Assembly (NCBI GenBank): GCA_963974125.1
Contig: CAXBCH010000015.1
Coordinates: 1 to 64,000, forward strand
Length of the DNA stretch: 64,000 nucleotides
Origin: Haliea sp963974125
GTDB lineage: Bacteria; Pseudomonadota; Gammaproteobacteria; Pseudomonadales; Halieaceae
Direction of reading: 5' to 3'
Part shown: positions 41,983-50,365 of the stretch, one piece after another
Layout: each line of letters starts with the position of its first letter
Position numbering within the stretch: the first letter of the stretch is position 1
Program-made: the position numbers and the translations under genes
Notes under the pieces: generated by a model
The model's input: only the letters and a program-made list of their open reading frames with translations
The model's database searches: none
Told to the model about the DNA's origin: nothing

Positions 41983-43836
41983 ATGCCACAGCACATCCCT
42001 CTCAAGGACCCCAGCGGTGACATCCGGATATTCGCCGTCCGTACGGTGTTCTCCGTGCTGGTGGTGCTGGCCCTGCTGGCCTCGATTCTGGCGCGTTACT
42101 ATGACCTGCAGATCAACGACTACGAGATTTACCGCACCCAGTCCGAGCGCAACCGGGTGCAACTGCAGCCCCTGCCGCCCAAGCGCGGGCTGATTTTCGA
42201 CCGCAATGGCGTGTTGCTGGCGGACAACCGCCCCAGCCATATTCTCTCCATCGTCCGCGAACGGGTCGATGACCTCGACGCCACCCTGGCGCAACTGCAG
42301 GCGCTGGTGCCGATATCCGAGGCCGACCTGGAGAATTTCCAGCTCAAATTGCAGCGACGTCGACCCTATGAGGCAGTGCCGCTGCGGTTCCGGCTGACGG
42401 AAGAGGAAAGAGCGCTGCTGGCGGTGAACCGGCACCGCATGCCCGGTGTCACAGTGGACGCGCAGTTGGTGCGCCACTATCCGCACGGCGAGCTGTTCTC
42501 GCACGCGGTGGGCTATGTCGGGCGGATCAATGAACAGGAGGCGCAGGAGCTGGACGAGCGCAACTACCGCGGCACCTTTCACGTTGGCAAGGTCGGTGTG
42601 GAGAAATTCTACGAAGACCTGCTGCACGGCGAAGTCGGGTACCAGAACGTGGAGACCAATGCCCATGGCCGGGTGCTGCGGGTACTGGAGCGGTTCGACC
42701 CGGTGCCCGGGGGCGATATCAGCCTGCACCTCGATTTCAGGCTGCAGCAGACCGCCTTCGAGGCCCTGGGTGAGCAGCGCGGTGCGGTGGTGGCCATCGA
42801 CCCCCTGACGGGCGGCGTGCTGGCGCTGGTGTCCAGGCCGGGTTTCGATACCAACCTGTTCGTCAATGGCATCAGTGGCACCGACTACAGCGCATTGCGC
42901 GATTCCCCGGATGTGCCCCTGTTCAACCGTGCGGTGCAGGGCCAGTATCCTCCGGGCTCTACCATCAAGCCGATGATGGCCATGGCCGGCCTGGAGTCCG
43001 GGCTGGTCACGCCGGAAAGCACCGTGCCCGATCCGGGCTGGTACAGCCTGCCGGGAGACTCGCGCCGCTACCGGGACTGGATCCTGAAAATTCGCGGTAC
43101 CGGGCACGCCCCGCGGGTCGACCTGCACATGGCGGTCGCGGAGTCCTGCGATGTGTACTTCTACGACCTGGCCAGGCGCCTGACCATCGACGGCATGCAC
43201 GAGCACCTCTCTGCCTACGGGCTGGGGACCCGTACCGGTGTCGATACCACCAACGAGCGCGCCGGCGTGCTGCCCTCTACCCGCTGGAAGCGGGACGCCA
43301 TGAACCAGCCCTGGTACCCGGGCGAGACCCTGAGCGCCGGCATCGGTCAGGGCTACATGCTGGCGACGCCGATGCAACTGGCGGCTGCCACGACGGTGCT
43401 GGCGACCCGGGGCCAGCGGCGGGCACCACGCCTGATCCGCTCCATCGGCGGTGCACCACAGGAGGCGCCGCTGCTGGGGACCATGGAGGCCGCCCCCGAG
43501 CACTGGGACGCGGTGCACGAATCCATGCGCGCTGTAGTGCACAGCGCCCGCGGCACTGCGCGCAAGATCGGGGAAGGGATGCGCTATGAAATGGCCAGCA
43601 AGACCGGCACCTCGCAGGTGATCGGCATCGCCCAGGGTGCGATCTATGTCGAGGCGGAAGTCGCCGAGCGGCATCGCAACCACGGTCTGTTTATAGCCTT
43701 TGCCCCCTATGAGGCGCCGACCATCGCGGTCGCGGTCATTGTCGAGAATGGCGGCGGCGCCTCCGCGGCGTCGCCCATTGCCCGCGCCGTGCTCGATGCC
43801 TGGCTGGTGCCGGATGACGGGGGTGTCGATGGGTGA
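41983..43836 (+). CDS. mrdA: Peptidoglycan DD-transpeptidase PBP2
   Basis: Cross-links lateral-wall peptidoglycan in the Rod complex. The 617-residue class B penicillin-binding protein has an N-terminal membrane anchor (about residues 22-42), a dimerisation/pedestal domain and the transpeptidase domain with S326-x-x-K329 (GSTIKPM), the SxN-equivalent S388-C-D and K540-T-G. It overlaps its partner mrdB by 8 bases. Length and motif order match E. coli PBP2. Confidence 0.98.
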   Translation: MPQHIPLKDPSGDIRIFAVRTVFSVLVVLALLASILARYYDLQINDYEIYRTQSERNRVQLQPLPPKRGLIFDRNGVLLADNRPSHILSIVRERVDDLDATLAQLQALVPISEADLENFQLKLQRRRPYEAVPLRFRLTEEERALLAVNRHRMPGVTVDAQLVRHYPHGELFSHAVGYVGRINEQEAQELDERNYRGTFHVGKVGVEKFYEDLLHGEVGYQNVETNAHGRVLRVLERFDPVPGGDISLHLDFRLQQTAFEALGEQRGAVVAIDPLTGGVLALVSRPGFDTNLFVNGISGTDYSALRDSPDVPLFNRAVQGQYPPGSTIKPMMAMAGLESGLVTPESTVPDPGWYSLPGDSRRYRDWILKIRGTGHAPRVDLHMAVAESCDVYFYDLARRLTIDGMHEHLSAYGLGTRTGVDTTNERAGVLPSTRWKRDAMNQPWYPGETLSAGIGQGYMLATPMQLAAATTVLATRGQRRAPRLIRSIGGAPQEAPLLGTMEAAPEHWDAVHESMRAVVHSARGTARKIGEGMRYEMASKTGTSQVIGIAQGAIYVEAEVAERHRNHGLFIAFAPYEAPTIAVAVIVENGGGASAASPIARAVLDAWLVPDDGGVDG

Positions 43837-44974
43837 TTACGTGCGCCGGCTGCAGCTGCCCGGGGACAGCAGCGACCTGTCCCGCCGCACCCCTCTCGCC
43901 CTGCGCCTGCATATCGATATCCCGCTGCTGCTGTTGTTGCTGGCGCTGACCGGTTTTGGCCTGGTGGTGCTCTACAGCGCCTCCGGCAAGCAGCTGGGTG
44001 CGGTGGTTCGCCAGGGCCAGTATTTTCTGCTGGCCTATGGCGTGATGTTTGCTGCTGCCCAGGTCGATTTGCAGCGTTACCAGCGGTGGACGCCGTGGTT
44101 ATATCCGCTGGCCGTGGCCCTGCTGGTCGCGGTGATGTTTGTCGGCGTGGGGGCCAAGGGCGCGCAGCGCTGGCTGGAAGTGGCCGGATTCCGGTTCCAG
44201 CCCTCGGAGATCCTGAAGCTGGTGATGCCGCTGACGGTGGCCTGGTATCTCGCCTCGCGGCCACTGCCGCCGCGGTTCAAGTATGTGCTGGCCTGCCTGG
44301 TGCTGGTGGGCCTGCCCTCGGCCCTGATCCTGTTACAGCCGGACCTGGGAACTGCCCTGCTGATTGCCGCCAGCGGCCTGTTCGTGCTGTTCATGGCAGG
44401 GATTGGCTGGCGCTACCTGTTCGGTGCCGTAGTCCTGGCCGTGCTGTCCGCCTGGCCGGCCTGGATGTATGGGCTGAAGGACTACCAGAAGCAGCGTATC
44501 CTGACCCTGCTGAACCCGGAAAGTGACAAGCTGGGCGCAGGCTGGAACATCATCCAGTCCAAGACCGCCATTGGCTCCGGTGGCTGGGAGGGCAAGGGCT
44601 GGCTCAATGGGACCCAGTCGCAGCTGGACTTCCTGCCCGAAAGCCACACCGACTTCATCATCGCCGTGCTGGCGGAAGAGTTCGGTCTGCGCGGGGTACT
44701 GGTATTGCTGGCGCTATACCTGCTGATCATCCTGCGCGGTTTCTGGATCGGCGTGAATGCCGGCAGCAACTTCGGGCGCATGGTCGCGGGCAGCCTGACG
44801 CTGACGTTTTTCGTCTACATCTTTGTTAACATGGGCATGGTTGCGGGCCTGCTGCCGGTGGTGGGAGTGCCGCTGCCTCTGGTGAGTGCCGGTGGCACTT
44901 CGGTGGTTACCCTGATGGCGGGCTTCGGCGTGTTGATGGCCGTGGCTACAGCGGATACCGGCTCCCGTCGGTGA
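43829..44974 (+). CDS. mrdB: Rod-shape peptidoglycan glycosyltransferase RodA
   Basis: A 381-residue SEDS-family membrane enzyme that polymerises lipid II for cell elongation together with PBP2. About ten membrane helices are visible, with the family signatures FRFQPSEILKLVMPL near residue 120 and VGVPLPLVSAGGTSVVTLM near 345. I start at ATG 43829, overlapping mrdA; an ATG 43 codons upstream has no family match. Confidence 0.97.
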   Translation: MGDYVRRLQLPGDSSDLSRRTPLALRLHIDIPLLLLLLALTGFGLVVLYSASGKQLGAVVRQGQYFLLAYGVMFAAAQVDLQRYQRWTPWLYPLAVALLVAVMFVGVGAKGAQRWLEVAGFRFQPSEILKLVMPLTVAWYLASRPLPPRFKYVLACLVLVGLPSALILLQPDLGTALLIAASGLFVLFMAGIGWRYLFGAVVLAVLSAWPAWMYGLKDYQKQRILTLLNPESDKLGAGWNIIQSKTAIGSGGWEGKGWLNGTQSQLDFLPESHTDFIIAVLAEEFGLRGVLVLLALYLLIILRGFWIGVNAGSNFGRMVAGSLTLTFFVYIFVNMGMVAGLLPVVGVPLPLVSAGGTSVVTLMAGFGVLMAVATADTGSRR

Positions 44975-45007
44975 GAGGTACACAGTGTTTTTCATGAGAT
45001 TCAGGGG

Positions 45008-46000
45008 ATGATGACAGCGGCGCTCAAACGGAGTCTGGCGGCACTGTGCCTGTGGTTCGCGGCGGCCCCGGTCGCGGCCAGCTACGGTGACCACGAAGGT
45101 GCCCGGCAACTGGTCGAGGAACTGGTGGCCGAGGAGCGGGGCCTGGACAGGGAGCGCCTGTTGCAGGTACTGGCCCAGGCCGAGCGCCAGGAAGCCATCC
45201 TCGAGGCGATCTCGCGGCCGGCGGAGCGGGTGAAGCCCTGGCATGAGTACCGGCAGATATTCCTCACCCGGCAGCGCGAGCAGGAGGGGCTGGAGTTCTA
45301 CGCCACCCACCGCGATACGTTCGCCCGCGCCGAGCAAGAGTTCGGTGTGCCGGCAGAAATCCTCCTCGCCATTATCGGCGTGGAAACCCACTACGGACGA
45401 ATCGCCGGCAGCTACCGGGTCCTCGACGCGCTCGCGACCCTGGCCTTTGACTACCCGCGCCGGGCGGGGTTTTTCAGCAGGGAGCTCAAGAGCTATCTGA
45501 TCCTGACCGAGGAGCAGCAATTGGATCCGCTGGCCATGAAAGGTTCCTACGCCGGGGCCATGGGCTATGGCCAGTTCATGCCCAGCAGCTATCGCGCCTA
45601 CGCGGTGGACTTCGACGGTGATGGCGAGATCGATATCTGGAACAATCCGGCAGATGCCATTGGCAGCGTCGCCAACTACCTGCGCCGCCACGGCTGGCGC
45701 AGTGGTGAAGCCATTGTCGCCCCCGCCGAGGCCGGTGCCGGGGTGCCGGGGGAATGGTTCAACGCCGGCCTCGTGCCACAGCGTACCGTGGCGGAATTGA
45801 ACGCAGCGGGCCTGCGCAGCGCGCAGCCTCTGGAGCCGGACGCCAGGGCGACCGCAATCCGTTTTGAGCTGGAGGATGGCCATGAGTACTGGCTGGGGCT
45901 GCACAATTTCTATGTCATCACGCGTTACAACCACAGCGCCATGTACGCCATGAGTGTCTATCAGTTGAGTCAGCGCCTGGTAGCGGGGATGCAGCTGTGA
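45008..46000 (+). CDS. mltB: Lytic murein transglycosylase B
   Basis: A 330-residue exported enzyme that cleaves the glycan strand to 1,6-anhydro ends. It has a signal peptide (about residues 1-24, with no clear lipobox, so perhaps a soluble periplasmic form), the catalytic Glu in LLAIIGVETHYGRIAGSYRVLDALATLAFDYPRR, and the MGYGQFMPSSYRAYAVDFDGDGEIDIW block typical of the MltB/SltB family. It overlaps rlpA by 4 bases. Confidence 0.94.
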   Translation: MMTAALKRSLAALCLWFAAAPVAASYGDHEGARQLVEELVAEERGLDRERLLQVLAQAERQEAILEAISRPAERVKPWHEYRQIFLTRQREQEGLEFYATHRDTFARAEQEFGVPAEILLAIIGVETHYGRIAGSYRVLDALATLAFDYPRRAGFFSRELKSYLILTEEQQLDPLAMKGSYAGAMGYGQFMPSSYRAYAVDFDGDGEIDIWNNPADAIGSVANYLRRHGWRSGEAIVAPAEAGAGVPGEWFNAGLVPQRTVAELNAAGLRSAQPLEPDARATAIRFELEDGHEYWLGLHNFYVITRYNHSAMYAMSVYQLSQRLVAGMQL

Positions 46001-46827
46001 AGGCCCGCGGCATGTTGTTGCTGGTGGGGGTGGCCCTGATTGCGGTGGGTTGCGCGACCCGGCCGCCGGTGACGCAGGCACCCGGAGAGCCTGGCGAGCG
46101 GCCGCTGGTGGACCGCGATGCGATCAAGGATGGCGCACCCTTGCGGCATATTCGCCCCGAGGACGTCAGGGACGCGGTGCCGCGCCCGGATCCGATTCTT
46201 GCGCTGGGCAACCTGAGTCCCTATACGGTCCTCGGGGAGACCTATCACATCCTGCCAGGCCTGGCCAACTACCGGGAGCGTGGTATTGCCTCCTGGTACG
46301 GCACCAAGTTCAACGGTCAGAAGACGTCCAACGGCGAGATCTACGATCTCTACGCCGCGACCGCGGCCCACAAAACGCTGCCCATTCCCTGCTATGCACG
46401 TGTCACCAACCTGGAAAATGGCCGCACTGTGGTGGTGCGGGTCAACGACCGGGGCCCGTTTCACAGCGATCGCCTGATTGACCTGTCCTACGGGGCTGCG
46501 GTCAAGCTGGGCTTCATGGAAGTGGGCACGGCGCCGGTGGAGGTGGAAGTCATCAATCTCGCCGGCATCGATGATCGTCGCGGTACGCTGTTGGGCAGCT
46601 ACCGGTTCGTGCAGTTGGGTGCCTTTGGCTCCGAGTCCTCTGCCCAGCGGTTGCGTGCGGAGCTCGAAGCCCTGGTGACGCCCCCGGTCGCGGTCAGTCC
46701 GGTGGACACCGGTAGCGGCCTGCTGTACCGGGTGCGGATCGGGCCGATGGAGAGCAACGAGGACATCCTGCTGGTGCAGCAGCGGCTGGAAGCCAGTGGC
46801 TACACCGGTAGCCAATTGCTGCCATGA
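45997..46827 (+). CDS. rlpA: Septal-ring lytic transglycosylase / RlpA lipoprotein
   Basis: A 276-residue outer-membrane lipoprotein: signal peptide ending LIAVGC (lipid Cys near residue 19), a double-psi beta-barrel (about 88-180, with GIASWYGTKFNGQKTSNGE and VRVNDRGPFHSDRLIDLSYGAA) and a C-terminal SPOR domain (about 200-276) that binds denuded septal glycan. In Pseudomonas this family cleaves stemless glycan. It starts with GTG inside the mltB stop. Confidence 0.95.
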   Translation: MKARGMLLLVGVALIAVGCATRPPVTQAPGEPGERPLVDRDAIKDGAPLRHIRPEDVRDAVPRPDPILALGNLSPYTVLGETYHILPGLANYRERGIASWYGTKFNGQKTSNGEIYDLYAATAAHKTLPIPCYARVTNLENGRTVVVRVNDRGPFHSDRLIDLSYGAAVKLGFMEVGTAPVEVEVINLAGIDDRRGTLLGSYRFVQLGAFGSESSAQRLRAELEALVTPPVAVSPVDTGSGLLYRVRIGPMESNEDILLVQQRLEASGYTGSQLLP

Positions 46828-46876
46828 GGCAGCGCCGATTCGATTCACATACCACCACTTTGAGTCCATTGCAGTT

Positions 46877-48049
46877 ATGAAGCGTTTGTTGATCCCTACC
46901 CTGTTAGTCCTGTTCGCCACCACTGCGCAATCCGTTGCGGCGCAGTCTGCGATCATTCCTGCGCCGCCCCAGGTGGCTGCCGAAGCCTACCTGCTGGTGG
47001 ACGCCGACACCGGCGCGGTGCTGGTAGAGCACAACGCCGACACGCCCCGGCCCCCGGCCAGCCTGGTCAAGATGATGACGGCCTACGTACTGGCCAGCGA
47101 AATAGAGTCCGGGCGGGTAAAGGCAGATGACATGGTCACGGTGAGCCGCAATGCCTGGTCCCAGAATCCGGTGTTCGCCGGTTCCTCGTTGATGTGGATT
47201 GAGCCCGGCAAGGAAGTCACTATTCGCGAACTGGAGTACGGCATCATCATTTCCTCGGGCAATGACGCCACCGTGGCGGTGGCCGAGCACCTGGCCGGCA
47301 GCGAGGCTGCCTTTGCCGAGATGATGAACAGCCATGCCCAGGCGCTGGGCATGAGCAACTCCCATTTCGCGAACTCCCACGGTCTGCCAGCGGATGGCCA
47401 GGTAGTGACCGCGCGCGACCTGGCGACGCTGGGGGCCGCCATGATCAATGATTTCCCCGAGCACTACGCGCTGTACAAGGAGCGTGAGTTCACCTACAAC
47501 AACATCCGCCAGTACAACCGCAATTCACTGCTGGGCGAGGATCCATCGGTAGACGGCATCAAGACCGGCTACACCAGTGAGTCAGGTTACGGGTTGGTTG
47601 CGTCGGCCGAGCGCAATGGTATGCGCCTGATCTCGGTAGTACTGGGCACCCGCAGTGCTACCGCGCGCAAGAATGAAAGTCGCGGCCTGTTGAACTACGG
47701 CTTCCGCTTCTATGAAACCGTAAACCTGCTGGAGTCCGAGCAGGTGCTGGCGGAACCGCGCCTGTGGAAGGGTGTTCAGGACAGCGTTGCTGTCGGTGTT
47801 CTGGAGACCGCGAAAGTGACCTTGCCGCGGGGCCAGCGCGAACAGTTGCAGACCGATGTGGAGCTCACGCCCACGGTCGTCGCGCCGATCAGCCGTGGCG
47901 ATGCGCTCGGCACTGTACGCCTGTCCCTGGACGGTGAAACCGTGCACGAGGCACCGCTGGTGGCACTGGCGACAGTGGAGCAAGCGGGCTTCTTTGCCCG
48001 CGTCTGGGACAGCATCAAGATGTGGATCAGCAAATTGTTCAGTGTCTGA
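46877..48049 (+). CDS. dacA: D-alanyl-D-alanine carboxypeptidase (PBP5/6 type)
   Basis: Removes the terminal D-Ala of peptidoglycan stems. The 390-residue protein has a signal peptide (about 1-21), the penicillin-binding motifs S62-LV-K65, SGN (ISSGNDATVAV) and KTG (DGIKTGYTSESGYG), a beta-rich C-terminal domain and an amphipathic membrane-anchoring end (WDSIKMWISKLFSV). The start at ATG 46877 is chosen for the signal peptide; an in-frame ATG upstream overlaps rlpA and has no family match. Confidence 0.97.
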   Translation: MKRLLIPTLLVLFATTAQSVAAQSAIIPAPPQVAAEAYLLVDADTGAVLVEHNADTPRPPASLVKMMTAYVLASEIESGRVKADDMVTVSRNAWSQNPVFAGSSLMWIEPGKEVTIRELEYGIIISSGNDATVAVAEHLAGSEAAFAEMMNSHAQALGMSNSHFANSHGLPADGQVVTARDLATLGAAMINDFPEHYALYKEREFTYNNIRQYNRNSLLGEDPSVDGIKTGYTSESGYGLVASAERNGMRLISVVLGTRSATARKNESRGLLNYGFRFYETVNLLESEQVLAEPRLWKGVQDSVAVGVLETAKVTLPRGQREQLQTDVELTPTVVAPISRGDALGTVRLSLDGETVHEAPLVALATVEQAGFFARVWDSIKMWISKLFSV

Positions 48050-48060
48050 GGTAATCCGCT

Positions 48061-48330
48061 GTGAGCACTGAAGAGCCGCCCAGGATAGAATTTCCCTGCG
48101 ACTACCCTATCAAGGTACTGGGGCGCAGCTGTGATGACTTCGAGAGTCTCATTGTCGAGGTTTTCGAGCGCCATGCGCCGGGCTTTGACCAGGCAAAGAT
48201 TGCTGTCAAGGGCAGCAGCAAGGGCACGTTTACCTCCATGACCATTACCATCACCGCGACCGGGCCCGAGCAGCTCAAGGCCCTGCACGAGGACCTGATG
48301 GCGACCGGCATGGTCAACATGGTGATCTGA
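48061..48330 (+). CDS. YbeD/DUF493 family protein
   Basis: An 89-residue ferredoxin-like-fold protein of the DUF493/YbeD family, recognisable from the IEFPCDYPIKVLGR and SSKGTFTSMTITITATGPEQLKALHEDL blocks. Its role is not established. It stands between dacA and lipB, the conserved gammaproteobacterial order, and starts with GTG 48061, 11 bases after the dacA stop. Confidence 0.92.
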   Translation: MSTEEPPRIEFPCDYPIKVLGRSCDDFESLIVEVFERHAPGFDQAKIAVKGSSKGTFTSMTITITATGPEQLKALHEDLMATGMVNMVI

Positions 48331-48334
48331 GCCC

Positions 48335-48964
48335 GTGGCGCCGCTTTGCCGCCGGCTGCCCGGCGCGGCCGACTATCTCGCGACCTTCGAGGCCATGAAG
48401 CAGTTTACCGACAGCCGCACCGGCAGCACGCCGGACGAGCTCTGGCTGCTGCAACATCCACGGGTATTTACCCAGGGCCAGGCCGGCAAGGCCGAGCATG
48501 TTCTGGCCCCCGGCGACATACCCGTGATCCAGGTGGATCGCGGCGGGCAGGTCACCTATCACGGTCCCGGCCAGTGGGTGCTGTACCTGCTGGTGGACCT
48601 GCGCCGCCGCAACCTCGGCGTTCGCCAGCTGGTGACCCTGATCGAGGAGAGTCTGGTTGAATTGCTGGCGGCCTACGGCATTGCCGCCGCGCCGCGAGCG
48701 GATGCGCCGGGAGTCTACGTCAACGGCGACAAGATCGCCTCCCTCGGCCTGCGGGTGCGCCGCGGCTGCAGCTATCACGGCCTCGCCCTCAACGTGGACC
48801 TGGACCTGGAGCCGTTCCAGCGCATCAACCCCTGCGGCCACGAGGGGCTGCGGGTCACCTCCATGGCAGAGCAGCTGCCACTGATAGCGCTGGACATGGA
48901 GGAGGTTGGGGAGCGGTTGCTTTCGGTGGTCTCGGCAAGTCTTGGGACTGAGGTTGGCAGCTGA
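48335..48964 (+). CDS. lipB: Lipoyl(octanoyl) transferase
   Basis: Transfers the octanoyl group from acyl carrier protein to lipoyl domains. The 209-residue protein has the acyl-thioester Cys167 in NPCGHEGLRVTSM, the catalytic Lys133 in GDKIASLGLRVRRG, and the substrate motif DRGGQVTYHGPGQWV. It starts at GTG 48335, five bases after the DUF493 gene. The expected downstream neighbour lipA is absent; a crotonase gene follows instead. Confidence 0.96.
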   Translation: MAPLCRRLPGAADYLATFEAMKQFTDSRTGSTPDELWLLQHPRVFTQGQAGKAEHVLAPGDIPVIQVDRGGQVTYHGPGQWVLYLLVDLRRRNLGVRQLVTLIEESLVELLAAYGIAAAPRADAPGVYVNGDKIASLGLRVRRGCSYHGLALNVDLDLEPFQRINPCGHEGLRVTSMAEQLPLIALDMEEVGERLLSVVSASLGTEVGS

Positions 48965-49024
48965 TATTCAGGTTTTCAACGCCGCGGATGGTCGCGGCCG
49001 GCGACATTGGCAAGGACCGCAAGT

Positions 49025-49825
49025 ATGGAACACGCAGCTCCGTTGGAGATTGAACACCAGGGCCCGGTGGATTGGGTTACGCTCAACCGGCCCGAGAGCG
49101 GCAATGCCCTCAATGCAGTGCTGGTGGAGGATTTGCTGGGCTATTTCGAGGGCCTGCGGGAGTGCGAGCAGACCCGCGTTGTGGTTTTGCGGGCGCGGGG
49201 CAGACATTTTTGCGCCGGCCTTGACCTGACCGATCCCGCGTTCAACCCGCAGCCGCGTGGACCGCACGCAGTGTGGAAGGTGCAACGTCGTATCGCGCGG
49301 ATTTACCAGGCGATGCGCACCTGCCCGCAGCCGATTGTCGCGCTGGTGCAGGGGGCCGCCTGCGGCGGTGGCTTCAGTCTGGCCCTGGCGTCCGATATCC
49401 GCATCGCGGGCGAATCCGCGCGCATGAACGCCGCTTACCTGGCTATCGGCCTGACCGGCTGTGACATGGGCAGCAGCTACTTTTTGCCACGACTGGTCGG
49501 TACTGCGGTGGCGTCGGAGCTGCTGCTGACCGCGCGCTTCATCCACGCGCCGCGAGCCCTGGCGACCGGCCTGGTGTCGGCAGTGGTCCCGGACGCGGAG
49601 CTGTCGCAGGCCGCCGGACCCTTCGTGGAGGAGATGCTGCGGGCAACGCCGATGGGGTTGCGCCTGACCAAGGAAGCGCTCAACTACGCCATTGACGCCC
49701 CCAGCCTGCAGTCCGCCATGGCCATGGAGGACCGGCACCAATCGCTGCTGGCCCTCAGCGATGATGCCGCGGAGGCCGCGATCGCCTTTATGGAAAAGCG
49801 GCCGCCAGTATTCCAGGATCGCTGA
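49025..49825 (+). CDS. Enoyl-CoA hydratase/isomerase family protein
   Basis: A 266-residue crotonase-fold protein. The oxyanion-hole segments are visible (RGRHFCAGLDL and GAACGGGFSLALASDIRIAGESA). The glutamate that aligns with Glu164 of enoyl-CoA hydratase is present (ASELLLTARF), but the position of Glu144 is alanine (MNAAYLAIG), so classical hydratase chemistry is doubtful and isomerase or another CoA reaction is possible. It starts at ATG 49025 with AAGGA upstream and ends close to the convergent regA. Confidence 0.9.
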   Translation: MEHAAPLEIEHQGPVDWVTLNRPESGNALNAVLVEDLLGYFEGLRECEQTRVVVLRARGRHFCAGLDLTDPAFNPQPRGPHAVWKVQRRIARIYQAMRTCPQPIVALVQGAACGGGFSLALASDIRIAGESARMNAAYLAIGLTGCDMGSSYFLPRLVGTAVASELLLTARFIHAPRALATGLVSAVVPDAELSQAAGPFVEEMLRATPMGLRLTKEALNYAIDAPSLQSAMAMEDRHQSLLALSDDAAEAAIAFMEKRPPVFQDR

Positions 49826-49831
49826 GGTTCC

Positions 49832-50365
49832 CTAGCGCCTCACCGGCCGTTTTTGCAGCTTGCGCTGCAGGGTGCGCCGGTGCATGCCCAGGGCGCGCGC
49901 CGTCGCGGAGATGTTGCCCTGGTTCTCGCTCAATACCCGTTGCAGGTGCTCCCATTCCAGCCGTTCCAGCGAGGGTGGCTGGGGCGCGAGTTCGACGGTT
50001 GGCCGCTGGCCGCTGAACGCCAGCAGGATTTCCTCGATGGTAGCGGGCTTGCACAGGTACTGCGTCGCCCCCAGCTTGATGGCCTCGACCGCAGTGGCGA
50101 TGCTGGAGTAGCCGGTTAGCACCACCAGCGCCGCATCGGGTGCGAGCGAACGCAGGGCGGGCAGTGCAGCCAGGCCCGACTGGCCGGGCATGTTCAGGTC
50201 CAGCAGGATGTGGCTGGGGGCAAAGTCTTCGCAGCAGGCCAGGGCGTCCTCGGCACTGCTGCAACAGCGACACTCAAAGCCCTGGCGGCCAAGGCCGCGT
50301 GCGAGTATGCGGCTGAAGGTGGCGTCGTCGTCCACCAGCAGGAACCGTGCGGGTTCAGGCATCAT
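49832..50365 (-). CDS. regA: Redox response regulator, RegA/PrrA/ActR type
   Basis: A 177-residue response regulator of the RegA family. The receiver domain has the acidic pocket D12-D13, the phosphorylated Asp56 in ILLDLNMPGQSG, and the conserved Thr and Lys of VVLTGYSS and YLCKPAT. The C-terminal Fis-type helix-turn-helix (ISATARALGMHRRTLQRKLQKRPVRR) is the RegA hallmark. ATG 50365 (or 50362) overlaps the end of the histidine kinase gene, so the pair is translationally coupled. In purple bacteria RegA controls redox and energy genes; targets here are unknown. Confidence 0.92.
   Translation of the reverse strand: MMPEPARFLLVDDDATFSRILARGLGRQGFECRCCSSAEDALACCEDFAPSHILLDLNMPGQSGLAALPALRSLAPDAALVVLTGYSSIATAVEAIKLGATQYLCKPATIEEILLAFSGQRPTVELAPQPPSLERLEWEHLQRVLSENQGNISATARALGMHRRTLQRKLQKRPVRR

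Noticed and set aside
41425..43683. 752-codon minus-strand frame over rlmH and mrdA
   Set aside because: It is the complement of two well-supported genes and shows no domain.
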